DNA of 64,000 nt, from contig OY829541.1 in the NCBI GenBank assembly GCA_963691705.1, positions 19,214,564 to 19,278,563 on the forward strand, given 5' to 3'. Both the position numbers and the translations under genes were made by a program. The notes beneath the pieces were generated by a model, which was given only the letters and a program-made list of their open reading frames with translations, did no database searches and had not been told where the DNA came from. Each line of letters opens with the position of its first letter. The stretch's first letter is position 1. Positions 1 to 11,134 of this stretch are shown piece after piece. This DNA is from Viola odorata. Its lineage: Eukaryota > Streptophyta > Magnoliopsida > Malpighiales > Violaceae.

Positions 1-153
1 AAAAAAACAAAAGCATATGACAAATGGGTACAGCATTCCTCTCGTGCTTGAATGGAATCTCTCAACTAGAGGGTCACTTCAAAATCAATATCCATGATGG
101 AAAAGGAGGAAAGATTTTGGCTTCCTTAATAATATAATATTTGAGGAACATGT

Positions 154-240
154 TAAAACTGTAATTTTTAGAAAATGAGGTTGTTATTTTAAATTTTCAA
201 AATGTAGAAATAAAACTGTAATTTTTAGAAAATGAGGTTG
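154..240 (+). repeat. Internal 57-bp-spaced direct repeat within the monomer
   Basis: The block starting TAAAACTGTAATTTTTAG and running on to AAAATGAGGTTGTT occurs at 154 and again at 211, a spacing of 57 bp. It is present twice in full-length monomers and once in the 615- and 606-bp forms. It is therefore the substrate for the main length variation, by slippage or intramonomer recombination. Confidence 0.92.
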
Positions 241-394
241 TTTTTGTTTTTAAATTATAGATTGAGAATTGGAGTCTATTTATTTTTATTAATGAACGAT
301 ACATTGAGAATGAAAGTAAGGAGAAATTTCAACTTTCAACTTGAGCTTATTAGTTATTATTACTAATTTCAAATTATTATATTTTAGTATAAAA

Positions 395-408
395 TAATTA
401 CGTAATTA
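395..408. repeat. 14-bp perfect palindrome in each monomer
   Basis: TAATTACGTAATTA is its own reverse complement and has a SnaBI site at the centre. I saw it in essentially all monomers regardless of subtype; the exception noted is at 59952-59965, where the first T is C. An ACGT core with symmetrical flanks is the kind of site bound by bZIP dimers, but no binding evidence exists here; that reading is inference. Confidence 0.85.
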
Positions 409-480
409 AAATGAGGGTAATCTTTCAAGTTGAATGGTCATCTTTTTCGCTTGTATTTTTGAGATTTTTCGCTCAAGTTT

Positions 481-515
481 CTATCGATTTTTAACGAGAT
501 TTCTCATATCGATAG
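481..515. repeat. 8-bp-arm inverted repeat, intact only in some subtypes
   Basis: CTATCGAT (481-488) and ATCGATAG (508-515) form an inverted repeat with a 19-base spacer. It is intact in A, B, E, F and C''. In C the right arm is ATAGATAG, in D the left arm is CTATCTAT, and in C' both arms change (CTATCAAT and GTCGATAG) without restoring pairing. The lack of compensation argues against a selected hairpin. Confidence 0.8.
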
Positions 516-663
516 CTCGAGCCAAAAATATCTCGCTCATGCCATGACAGCTCATTAATTGCATTAATGCACTTGTGCAGGCCAGTCTAAAAAGAGCTAG
601 TACTGAGTGTTTATCAACACGAAGACTTTTACTTGTGCAAAGAAGAACAGTTGATTAAAATCA

Positions 664-1327
664 AAAAAAACAAAAGCATATGACAAATGGGTACAGAATT
701 CCTCTCGTGCTTGAATGGAATCTCTTAACCATAGGGTCACTTCAAAATCAATATCAATGATGGAAAAGGAGGAAAGATTTTGGCTTCCTTAATAATATAA
801 TAGTTGAGGAAAATGTTAAAACTGTAATTTTTAGAAAATGAGGTTGTTATTTTAAATTTTAAAAATGTAGAAATAAAACTGTAATTTTTAGAAAATGAGG
901 CTCTTTTTGTTTTTATATTATAGATTGAGAATTGGAGTCTATTTATTTTTATTAATGAACGATACATTGAGAATGAAAGTAAGGAGAAATTCCAACTTTC
1001 AACTTGAGCTTATTAGTTATTACTACTAATTTCAAATTATTATATTTTAGTATAAAATAATTACGTAATTAAAATGAGGGTAATTTTTCAAGTTAAATGA
1101 GTCATCTTTTTCACTTGTATTTTTGAGATTTTTCGCTCAAGTTTCTATCGATTTTTAACAAGATGTCTCATATCGATAGCTCCAGCCAAACATATCACGC
1201 TCATGCCATGACAGCTCATTAATTGCATTAATGCACTTGTACAGGCCAGTCTAAAAAGAGCTAGTACCGAGTATTTATCAACACGAAGACTTTTGCTTGT
1301 ACAAAGAAGAACAGTTGATTAAAATAA
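664..1327 (+). repeat. Subtype B satellite monomer (664 bp)
   Basis: Subtype B is recognised by GAATTCC (an EcoRI site) after the anchor, CTTAACCATAGGG, ATCAATGATGG, AATAGTTGAGG or AATAATTGAGG, TTTTAAAAATG, and GAGGCTCTTTTTG. The second half has TTCCAACTTTC, AAGTTAAATGAGTC and AACAAGATGTCTC. It is one of the commonest forms and recurs throughout the window. Left-hand copies carry GCTCCAGCC near the end, while later copies have GCTCGAGCC followed by ACATCTCATT. In the right half many B copies acquire the 3' half of subtype C' and are therefore chimeric. Confidence 0.85.
737..967 (-). other. Recurrent 76-codon minus-strand ORF, judged non-coding
   Basis: An open frame of 76 codons starting MYRSLIKINRLQF recurs in 47 of 98 monomers (for example 1401-1631, 2679-2909, 25652-25882 and 62288-62518). 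Its product is rich in Lys, Ser, Phe, Ile and Asn, as expected from AT-rich DNA, and contains a doubled SFSKNYSF segment that simply reflects the 57-bp internal DNA repeat. In A, E' and F monomers the codon TTA is TGA, closing the frame, and D and Fs monomers lose part of it. No homology or ribosome-binding context is recognised. I judge it a by-product of the satellite. Confidence 0.85.
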
Positions 1328-1990
1328 AAAAAAACAAAAGCATATGACAAATGGGTACAGCATTCCTCTCGTGCTTGAATGGAATCTCTCAACTAGAGGG
1401 TCACTTCAAAATCAATATCCATGATAGAAAAGGAGGAAAGATTTTGGCTTCCTTAATAATATAATTGTTGAGGAAAATGCTAAAACTATAATTTTTAGAA
1501 AATGAGGTTGTTATTTTAAATTTTAAAAATCTAGAAATAAAACTGTAGTTTTTAGAAAATGAGGTTGTTTTTGTTTTTAAATTATAGATTGAGAATTGGA
1601 GTCTATTTATTTTTATTAATGAACGATACATTGAGAATGAAAGTAAGGAGAAATTTCAACTTTCAACTTGAGCTTATTAGTTATTATTACTAATTTCAAA
1701 TTATTATATTTTAGTATAAAATAATTACGTAATTAAAATGAGGGTAATCTTTCAAGTTGAATGGTCATCTTTTTCGCTTGTATTTTTGAGATTTTTCGCT
1801 CAAGTTTCTATCGATTTTTAACGAGATTTCTCATATAGATAGCTCGAGCCAAAAATATCTCGCTCATGCCATGACAGCTCATTAATTGCATTAATGCACT
1901 TGTGCAGGCCAGTCTAAAAAGAGCTAGTACTGAGTATTTATCAACACGAAGATTTTTGCTTGTGCAAAGAAGAACAGTTGATTAAAATCC
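1328..1990 (+). repeat. Subtype C satellite monomer (663 bp)
   Basis: Subtype C is recognised by GCATTCC, CTCAACTAGAGGG, CCATGATAG, AATTGTTGAGG, GCTAAAACTATAA, AAAATCTAG and CTGTAGTTTTTAG. Its 3' half has CATATAGATAG, which breaks one arm of the 8-bp inverted repeat that is intact in subtypes A and B. Further copies start at 5924, 9193 and 12461 (the last with AAAATATAG). After about 13,800 it is replaced by the related C' form. Confidence 0.85.
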
Positions 1991-2605
1991 AAAAAAACAA
2001 AAGCATATGACAAATGGGTACAAAATTCCTCTCGTGCTTGAATGGAATCTCTCAACCAGAGAGACGACCCATCACTTCAAAATCAATATCCATGATGGAA
2101 AAGGAGGAAAGATTTTGGCTTCCTTAATAATATAATAGTTGAGGAAAATGTTAAAACTGTAATTTTTAGAAAATGAGGTTATTTTTGTTTTTATGTTATA
2201 GATTGAGAATTGGAGTCTATTTATTTTTATTAATGAACGATACATTGAGAATGAAAGTAAGTAGAAATTCCAACTTTCAACTTGAGCTTATTACTTATTA
2301 CTACTAATTTCAAATTATTATATTTTAGTATAAAATAATTACGTAATTAAAATACGGGTAATCTTTCAAGTTAAATGAGTCATCTTTTTCACTTGTATTT
2401 TCGATATTTTTCGCTGAAGTTTCTATCTATTTTTAACGAGATTTCTCATATCGATAGCTTGAGCCAAAAATATCTCGCTCATGCCATGTCAGCTCATTAA
2501 TTGCATTAATGCACTTGTGCGGGCCAGTCTAAAAAGAGCTAGTACTGAGTATTTATCAACACGAAGACTTTTACTTTTGCAAAGAAGAACAGTTGATTAA
2601 AATAA
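1991..2605 (+). repeat. Subtype D short satellite monomer (615 bp)
   Basis: This short subtype differs by two length changes that together account for its size. It lacks one 57-bp unit of the internal direct repeat and has 9 extra bases in the stretch AGAGAGACGACCCATCAC, giving 663-57+9=615. It also carries ACAAAATTCC, TTTTTATGTTATAG, GTAAGTAGAAATTCC, AAATACGGG, GCTGAAGTTTCTATCTATT, GCTTGAGCC, CATGTCAGC and GTGCGGGCC. Complete D or D-derived copies start at 1991, 6587, 9856, 15114, 23024 (614 bp), 24301, 27569, 30175, 37425, 41355, 44565, 52360 and 58944, with a partial copy at 63541. D is the most easily recognised phase marker in the array. Confidence 0.9.
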
Positions 2606-3269
2606 AAAAAAACAAAAGCATATGACAAATGGGTACAGAATTCCTCTCGTGCTTGAATGGAATCTATGAACGAGAGGGTCACTTCAAAATCAATATCCAT
2701 GATGGAAAAGGAGGAAAGATTTTGGCTTCCTTAATAATATAATATTTGAGGAAAATGTTAAAACTGTAATTTTTAGAAAATGAGGTTGTTATTTTAAATT
2801 TTAAAAATGTAGAAATAAAACTGTAATTTTTAGAAAATGAGGCTCTTTTTGTTTTTATATTATAGATTGAGAATTGGAGTCTATTTATTTTTATTAATGA
2901 ACGATACATTGAGAATGAAAGTAAGGAGAAATTCCAACTTTCAACTTGAGCTTATTAGTTATTACTACTAATTTCAAATTATTATATTTTAGTATAAAAT
3001 AATTACGTAATTAAAATGAGGGTAATTTTTCAAGTTAAATGAGTCATCTTTTTCACTTGTATTTTTGAGATTTTTCGCTCAAGTTTCTATCGATTTTTAA
3101 CAAGATGTCTCATATCGATAGCTCGAGCCAAACATATCACGCTCATGCCATGACAGCTTATTAATTGCATTATTGCACTTGTGCAGGCCAGTCTAAAAAG
3201 AGCTAGTACTGAGTATTTATCAACACGAAGACTTTTGCTTGTGCAAAGAAGAACAGTTGATTAAAATCA
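2606..3269 (+). repeat. Subtype E satellite monomer (664 bp)
   Basis: Subtype E follows D in the left part of the window and is marked by AATCTATGAACGAGAGGG. The rest is close to B (GAGGCTCTTTTTG, AACAAGATGTCTC). Near the 3' end it has GCATTATTGC, which breaks the GCATTAATGC palindrome. Other copies begin at 7202 and 10471; these two share TTAACAAGTTGTC at 7701 and 10970, exactly 3269 bp apart. To the right of about 15,700 its place after D is taken by E'. Confidence 0.85.
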
Positions 3270-4596
3270 AAAAAAACAAAAGCATATGACAAATGGGTAC
3301 AGCATTCCTCTCGTGCTTGAATGGAATCTCTCAACTAGAGGGTCACTTCAAAATCAATATCCATGATGGAAAAGGAGGAAAGATTTTGGCTTCCTTAATA
3401 ATATAATATTTGAGGAACATGTTAAAACTGTAATTTTTAGAAAATGAGGTTGTTATTTTAAATTTTCAAAATGTAGAAATAAAACTGTAATTTTTAGAAA
3501 ATGAGGTTGTTTTTGTTTTTAAATTATAGATTGAGAATTGGAGTCTATTTATTTTTATTAATGAACGATACATTGAGAATGAAAGTAAGGAGAAATTTCA
3601 ACTTTCAACTTGAGCTTATTAGTTATTATTACTAATTTCAAATTATTATATTTTAGTATAAAATAATTACGTAATTAAAATGAGGGTAATCTTTCAAGTT
3701 GAATGGTCATCTTTTTCGCTTGTATTTTTGAGATTTTTCGCTCAAGTTTCTATCGATTTTTAACGAGATTTCTCATATCGATAGCTCGAGCCAAAAATAT
3801 CTCGCTCATGCCATGACAGCTCATTAATTGCATTAATGCACTTGTGCAGGCCAGTCTAAAAAGAGCTAGTACTGAGTATTTATCAACACGAAGACTTTTA
3901 CTTGTGCAAACAAGAACAGTTGATTAAAATCAAAAAAAACAAAAGCATATGACAAATGGGTACAGAATTCCTCTCGTGCTTGAATGGAATCTCTCAACTA
4001 GAGGGTCACATCAAAATCAATATCCATGATAGAAAAGGAGGAAAGATTTTGGCTTCCTTAATAATATAATTGTTGAGGAAAATGCTAAAACTATAATTTT
4101 TAGAAAATGAGGTTGTTATTTTAAATTTTAAAAATCTAGAAATAAAACTGTAGTTTTTAGAAAATGAGGTTGTTTTTGTTTTTAAATTATAGATTGAGAA
4201 TTGGAGTCTATTTATTTTTATTAATGAACGATACATTGAGAATGAAAGTAAGGAGAAATTTCAACTTTCAACTTGAGCTTATTAGTTATTACTACTAATT
4301 TCAAATTATTATATTTTAGTATAAAATAATTACGTAATTAAAATGAGGGTAATTTTTCAAGTTAAATGAGTCATCTTTTTCACTTGTATTTTTGAGATTT
4401 TTCGCTCAAGTTTCTATCGATTTTTAACAAGATGTCTCATATCGATAGCTCGAGCCAAACATATCACGCTCATGCCATGACAGCTCATTAATTGCATTAT
4501 TGCACTTGTGCAGGCCAGTCTAAAAAGAGCTAGTACTGAGTATTTATCAACACGAAGACTTTTGCTTGTGCAAAGAAGAACAGTTGATTAAAATCA
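3270..4596 (+). repeat. Truncated HOR: A plus a mosaic monomer (1327 bp)
   Basis: Only two monomers lie between full units 1 and 2. The first (3270-3932) is subtype A. The second (3933-4596) is a mosaic: it begins with GAATTCC as in B or E, continues as C (CTCAACTAGAGGG, GATAG, AAAATCTAG), and ends as E (AACAAGATGTCTC, ACATATCACGC, GCATTATTGC). The C-to-E switch lies at about 4262-4290, in shared sequence. It also has GGGTCACATC where other copies have GGGTCACTTC. The arrangement is what loss of the C-end, D and E-start by unequal exchange would leave. Confidence 0.8.
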
Positions 4597-7500
4597 AAAA
4601 AAACAAAAGCATATGACAAATGGGTACAGCATTCCTCTCGTGCTTGAATGGAATCTCTCAACTAGAGGGTCACTTCAAAATCAATATCCATGATGGAAAA
4701 GGAGGAAAGATTTTGGCTTCCTTAATAATATAATATTTGAGGAACATGTTAAAACTGTAATTTTTAGAAAATGAGGTTGTTATTTTAAATTTTCAAAATG
4801 TAGAAATAAAACTGTAATTTTTAGAAAATGAGGTTGTTTTTGTTTTTAAATTATAGATTGAGAATTGGAGTCTATTTATTTTTATTAATGAACGATACAT
4901 TGAGAATGAAAGTAAGGAGAAATTTCAACTTTCAACTTGAGCTTATTAGTTATTATTACTAATTTCAAATTATTATATTTTAGTATAAAATAATTACGTA
5001 ATTAAAATGAGGGTAATCTTTCAAGTTGAATGGTCATCTTTTTCGCTTGTATTTTTGAGATTTTTCGCTCAAGTTTCTATCGATTTTTAACGAGATTTCT
5101 CATATCGATAGCTCGAGCCAAAAATATCTCGCTCATGCCATGACAGCTCATTAATTGCATTAATGCACTTGTGCAGGCCAGTCTAAAAAGAGCTAGTACT
5201 GAGTATTTATCAACACGAAGACTTTTACTTGTGCAAAGAAGAACAGTTGATTAAAATCAAAAAAAACAAAAGCATATGACAAATGGGTACAGAATTCCTC
5301 TCGTGCTTGAATGGAATCTCTTAACCATAGGGTCACTTCAAAATCAATATCAATGATGGAAAAGGAGGAAAGATTTTGGCTTCCTTAATAATATAATAGT
5401 TGAGGAAAATGTTAAAACTGTAATTTTTAGAAAATGAGGTTGTTATTTTAAATTTTAAAAATGTAGAAATAAAACTGTAATTTTTAGAAAATGAGGCTCT
5501 TTTTGTTTTTATATTATAGATTGAGAATTGGAGTCTATTTATTTTTATTAATGAACGATACATTGAGAATGAAAGTAAGGAGAAATTCCAACTTTCAACT
5601 TGAGCTTATTAGTTATTACTACTAATTTCAAATTATTATATTTTAGTATAAAATAATTACGTAATTAAAATGAGGGTAATTTTTCAAGTTAAATGAGTCA
5701 TCTTTTTCACTTGTATTTTTGAGATTTTTCGCTCAAGTTTCTATCGATTTTTAACAAGATGTCTCATATCGATAGCTCCAGCCAAACATATCACGCTCAT
5801 GCCATGACAGCTCATTAATTGCATTAATGCACTTGTACAGGCCAGTCTAAAAAGAGCTAGTACTGAGTATTTATCAACACGAAGACTTTTGCTTGTACAA
5901 AGAAGAACAGTTGATTAAAATAAAAAAAAACAAAAGCATATGACAAATGGGTACAGCATTCCTCTCGTGCTTGAATGGAATCTCTCAACTAGAGGGTCAC
6001 TTCAAAATCAATATCCATGATAGAAAAGGAGGAAAGATTTTGGCTTCCTTAATAATATAATTGTTGAGGAAAATGCTAAAACTATAATTTTTAGAAAATG
6101 AGGTTGTTATTTTAAATTTTAAAAATCTAGAAATAAAACTGTAGTTTTTAGAAAATGAGGTTGTTTTTGTTTTTAAATTATAGATTGAGAATTGGAGTCT
6201 ATTTATTTTTATTAATGAACGATACATTGAGAATGAAAGTAAGGAGAAATTTCAACTTTCAACTTGAGCTTATTAGTTATTATTACTAATTTCAAATTAT
6301 TATATTTTAGTATAAAATAATTACGTAATTAAAATGAGGGTAATCTTTCAAGTTGAATGGTCATCTTTTTCGCTTGTATTTTTGAGATTTTTCGCTCAAG
6401 TTTCTATCGATTTTTAACGAGATTTCTCATATAGATAGCTCGAGCCAAAAATATCTCGCTCATGCCATGACAGCTCATTAATTGCATTAATGCACTTGTG
6501 CAGGCCAGTCTAAAAAGAGCTAGTACTGAGTATTTATCAACACGAAGATTTTTGCTTGTGCAAAGAAGAACAGTTGATTAAAATCCAAAAAAACAAAAGC
6601 ATATGACAAATGGGTACAAAATTCCTCTCGTGCTTGAATGGAATCTCTCAACCAGAGAGACGACCCATCACTTCAAAATCAATATCCATGATGGAAAAGG
6701 AGGAAAGATTTTGGCTTCCTTAATAATATAATAGTTGAGGAAAATGTTAAAACTGTAATTTTTAGAAAATGAGGTTATTTTTGTTTTTATGTTATAGATT
6801 GAGAATTGGAGTCTATTTATTTTTATTAATGAACGATACATTGAGAATGAAAGTAAGTAGAAATTCCAACTTTCAACTTGAGCTTATTACTTATTACTAC
6901 TAATTTCAAATTATTATATTTTAGTATAAAATAATTACGTAATTAAAATACGGGTAATCTTTCAAGTTAAATGAGTCATCTTTTTCACTTGTATTTTCGA
7001 GATTTTTCGCTGAAGTTTCTATCTATTTTTAACGAGATTTCTCATATCGATAGCTTGAGCCAAAAATATCTCGCTCATGCCATGTCAGCTCATTAATTGC
7101 ATTAATGCACTTGTGCGGGCCAGTCTAAAAAGAGCTAGTACTGAGTATTTATCAACACGAAGACTTTTACTTTTGCAAAGAAGAACAGTTGATTAAAATA
7201 AAAAAAAACAAAAGCATATGACAAATGGGTACAGAATTCCTCTCGTGCTTGAATGGAATCTATGAACGAGAGGGTCACTTCAAAATCAATATCCATGATG
7301 GAAAAGGAGGAAAGATTTTGGCTTCCTTAATAATATAATATTTGAGGAAAATGTTAAAACTGTAATTTTTAGAAAATGAGGTTGTTATTTTAAATTTTAA
7401 AAATGTAGAAATAAAACTGTAATTTTTAGAAAATGAGGCTCTTTTTGTTTTTATATTATAGATTGAGAATTGGAGTCTATTTATTTTTATTAATGAACGA

Positions 7501-7865
7501 TACATTGAGAATGAAAGTAAGGAGAAATTCCAACTTTCAACTTGAGCTTATTAGTTATTACTACTAATTTCAAATTATTATATTTTAGTATAAAATAATT
7601 ACGTAATTAAAATGAGGGTAATTTTTCAAGTTAAATGAGTCATCTTTTTCACTTGTATTTTTGAGATTTTTCGCTCAAGTTTCTATCGATTTTTAACAAG
7701 TTGTCTCATATCGATAGCTCGAGCCAAACATATCACGCTCATGCCATGACAGCTCATTAATTGCATTATTGCACTTGTGCAGGCCAGTCTAAAAAGAGCT
7801 AGTACTGAGTATTTATCAACACGAAGACTTTTGCTTGTGCAAAGAAGAACAGTTGATTAAAATCA
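4597..7865 (+). repeat. HOR copy 2, order A-B-C-D-E, 3269 bp
   Basis: Monomers start at 4597, 5260, 5924, 6587 and 7202, with the same subtype order and lengths as copy 1. The terminal E monomer carries AACAAGTTGTC at 7701, absent from copy 1 but present in copy 3, so copies 2 and 3 share a more recent common ancestor in this part of the unit. Confidence 0.88.
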
Positions 7866-10800
7866 AAAAAAACAAAAGCATATGACAAATGGGTACAACA
7901 TTCCTCTCGTGCTTGAATGGAATCTCTCAACTAGAGGGTCACTTCAAAATCAATATCCATGATGGAAAAGGAGGAAAGATTTTGGCTTCCTTAATAATAT
8001 AATATTTAAGGAACATGTTAAAACTGTAATTTTTAGAAAATGAGGTTGTTATTTTAAATTTTCAAAATGTAGAAATAAAACTGTAATTTTTAGAAAATGA
8101 GGTTGTTTTTGTTTTTAAATTATAGATTGAGAATTGGAGTCTATTTATTTTTATTAATGAACGATACATTGAGAATGAAAGTAAGGAGAAATTTCAACTT
8201 TCAACTTGAGCTTATTAGTTATTATTACTAATTTCAAATTATTATATTTTAGTATAAAATAATTACGTAATTAAAATGAGGGTAATCTTTCAAGTTGAAT
8301 GGTCATCTTTTTCGCTTGTATTTTTGAGATTTTTCGCTCAAGTTTCTATCGATTTTTAACGAGATTTCTCATATCGATAGCTCGAGCCAAAAATATCTCG
8401 CTCATGCCATGACAGCTCATTAATTGCATTAATGCACTTGTGCAGGCCAGTCTAAAAAGAGCTAGTACTGAGTATTTATCAACACGAAGACTTTTACTTG
8501 TGCAAAGAAGAACAGTTGATTAAAATCAAAAAAAACAAAAGCATATGACAAATGGGTACAGAATTCCTCTCGTGCTTGAATGGAATCTCTTAACCATAGG
8601 GTCACTTCAAAATCAATATCAATGATGGAAAAGGAGGAAAGATTTTGGCTTCCTTAATAATATAATAGTTGAGGAAAATGTTAAAACTGTAATTTTTAGA
8701 AAATGAGGTTGTTATTTTAAATTTTAAAAATGTAGAAATAAAACTGTAATTTTTAGAAAATGAGGCTCTTTTTGTTTTTATATTATAGATTGAGAATTGG
8801 AGTCTATTTATTTTTATTAATGAACGATACATTGAGAATGAAAGTAAGGAGAAATTCCAACTTTCAACTTGAGCTTATTAGTTATTACTACTAATTTCAA
8901 ATTATTATATTTTAGTATAAAATAATTACGTAATTAAAATGAGGGTAATTTTTCAAGTTAAATGAGTCATCTTTTTCACTTGTATTTTTGAGATTTTTCG
9001 CTCAAGTTTCTATCGATTTTTAACAAGATGTCTCATATCGATAGCTCCAGCCAAACATATCACGCTCATGCCATGACAGCTCATTAATTGCATTAATGCA
9101 CTTGTACAGGCCAGTCTAAAAAGAGCTAGTACTGAGTATTTATCAACACGAAGACTTTTGCTTGTACAAAGAAGAACAGTTGATTAAAATAAAAAAAAAC
9201 AAAAGCATATGACAAATGGGTACAGCATTCCTCTCGTGCTTGAATGGAATCTCTCAACTAGAGGGTCACTTCAAAATCAATATCCATGATAGAAAAGGAG
9301 GAAAGATTTTGGCTTCCTTAATAATATAATTGTTGAGGAAAATGCTAAAACTATAATTTTTAGAAAATGAGGTTGTTATTTTAAATTTTAAAAATCTAGA
9401 AATAAAACTGTAGTTTTTAGAAAATGAGGTTGTTTTTGTTTTTAAATTATAGATTGAGAATTGGAGTCTATTTATTTTTATTAATGAACGATACATTGAG
9501 AATGAAAGTAAGGAGAAATTTCAACTTTCAACTTGAGCTTATTAGTTATTATTACTAATTTCAAATTATTATATTTTAGTATAAAATAATTACGTAATTA
9601 AAATGAGGGTAATCTTTCAAGTTGAATGGTCATCTTTTTCGCTTGTATTTTTGAGATTTTTCGCTCAAGTTTCTATCGATTTTTAACGAGATTTCTCATA
9701 TAGATAGCTCGAGCCAAAAATATCTCGCTCATGCCATGACAGCTCATTAATTGCATTAATGCACTTGTGCAGGCCAGTCTAAAAAGAGCTAGTACTGAGT
9801 ATTTATCAACACGAAGATTTTTGCTTGTGCAAAGAAGAACAGTTGATTAAAATCCAAAAAAACAAAAGCATATGACAAATGGGTACAAAATTCCTCTCGT
9901 GCTTGAATGGAATCTCTCAACCAGAGAGACGACCCATCACTTCAAAATCAATATCCATGATGGAAAAGGAGGAAAGATTTTGGCTTCCTTAATAATATAA
10001 TAGTTGAGGAAAATGTTAAAACTGTAATTTTTAGAAAATGAGGTTATTTTTGTTTTTATGTTATAGATTGAGAATTGGAGTCTATTTATTTTTATTAATG
10101 AACGATACATTGAGAATGAAAGTAAGTAGAAATTCCAACTTTCAACTTGAGCTTATTACTTATTACTACTAATTTCAAATTATTATATTTTAGTATAAAA
10201 TAATTACGTAATTAAAATACGGGTAATCTTTCAAGTTAAATGAGTCATCTTTTTCACTTGTATTTTCGAGATTTTTCGCTGAAGTTTCTATCTATTTTTA
10301 ACGAGATTTCTCATATCGATAGCTTGAGCCAAAAATATCTCGCTCATGCCATGTCAGCTCATTAATTGCATTAATGCACTTGTGCGGGCCAGTCTAAAAA
10401 GAGCTAGTACTGAGTATTTATCAACACGAAGACTTTTACTTTTGCAAAGAAGAACAGTTGATTAAAATAAAAAAAAACAAAAGCATATGACAAATGGGTA
10501 CAGAATTCCTCTCGTGCTTGAATGGAATCTATGAACGAGAGGGTCACTTCAAAATCAATATCCATGATGGAAAAGGAGGAAAGATTTTGGCTTCCTTAAT
10601 AATATAATATTTGAGGAAAATGTTAAAACTGTAATTTTTAGAAAATGAGGTTGTTATTTTAAATTTTAAAAATGTAGAAATAAAACTGTAATTTTTAGAA
10701 AATGAGGCTCTTTTTGTTTTTATATTATAGATTGAGAATTGGAGTCTATTTATTTTTATTAATGAACGATACATTGAGAATGAAAGTAAGGAGAAATTCC

Positions 10801-11134
10801 AACTTTCAACTTGAGCTTATTAGTTATTACTACTAATTTCAAATTATTATATTTTAGTATAAAATAATTACGTAATTAAAATGAGGGTAATTTTTCAAGT
10901 TAAATGAGTCATCTTTTTCACTTGTATTTTTGAGATTTTTCGCTCAAGTTTCTATCGATTTTTAACAAGTTGTCTCATATCGATAGCTCGAGCCAAACAT
11001 ATCACGCTCATGCCATGACAGCTCATTAATTGCATTATTGCACTTGTGCAGGCCAGTCTAAAAAGAGCTAGTACTGAGTATTTATCAACACGAAGACTTT
11101 TGCTTGTGCAAAGAAGAACAGTTGATTAAAATCA
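7866..11134 (+). repeat. HOR copy 3, order A-B-C-D-E, 3269 bp
   Basis: Monomers start at 7866, 8529, 9193, 9856 and 10471. The A monomer has CAACATTCC and ATTTAAGG, shared only with the A monomer at 11135, exactly 3269 bp on. The E monomer shares AACAAGTTGTC with copy 2. The markers show one 3269-bp stretch spanning the E/A boundary copied in tandem. Confidence 0.88.

Larger units (their letters stand above)
1..663 (+). repeat. Reference monomer 1, subtype A, with internal map
   Basis: This first complete unit serves as a coordinate reference. 1-12 is an A-rich run. 13-32 is the conserved anchor, containing an NdeI site. 33-110 holds the subtype-defining stretch (GCATTCC, then CTCAACTAGAGGG). 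154-240 is an internal direct repeat with 57-bp spacing. 349-367 and 380-396 are short hairpins. 395-408 is a 14-bp perfect palindrome. 481-515 is an inverted repeat with 8-bp arms. 515-522 (GCTCGAGC) and 561-570 (GCATTAATGC) are palindromes. 651-664 is a hairpin leading into the next A-run. Subtype A is marked by GAACATG near 147-153 and by TTTTCAAAATG near 195. Other A copies start at 3270, 4597, 7866 and 11135. The last two share CAACATTCC and ATTTAAGG. Confidence 0.9.
1..3269 (+). repeat. HOR copy 1, order A-B-C-D-E, 3269 bp
   Basis: Five monomers starting at 1, 664, 1328, 1991 and 2606 make one higher-order unit (663+664+663+615+664=3269). The same order and length recur at 4597-7865 and 7866-11134. 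Adjacent monomers differ at many diagnostic positions, whereas monomers one unit apart are nearly identical, which is the defining property of a higher-order repeat. This copy has a few private substitutions, such as GTACCGAGT near 1265 and CGATATTTTTCGC near 2402. Confidence 0.9.

Noticed and set aside
154..240. CRISPR-like array (short repeat with spacer)
   Set aside because: There are only two copies per monomer, and the spacer is the same in every monomer. It is an internal direct repeat, not a repeat-spacer array.
481..515. Functional RNA hairpin
   Set aside because: Changes in the arms of C, C' and D are not compensated, so base pairing is not being maintained.
737..967. 76-codon minus-strand ORF present in 47 monomers as a possible small-protein gene family
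   Set aside because: It is closed by a single TTA-to-TGA change in A, E' and F monomers and shortened in D and Fs. Its composition and internal repeat follow directly from the AT-rich DNA and the 57-bp repeat, and there is no homology I recognise.
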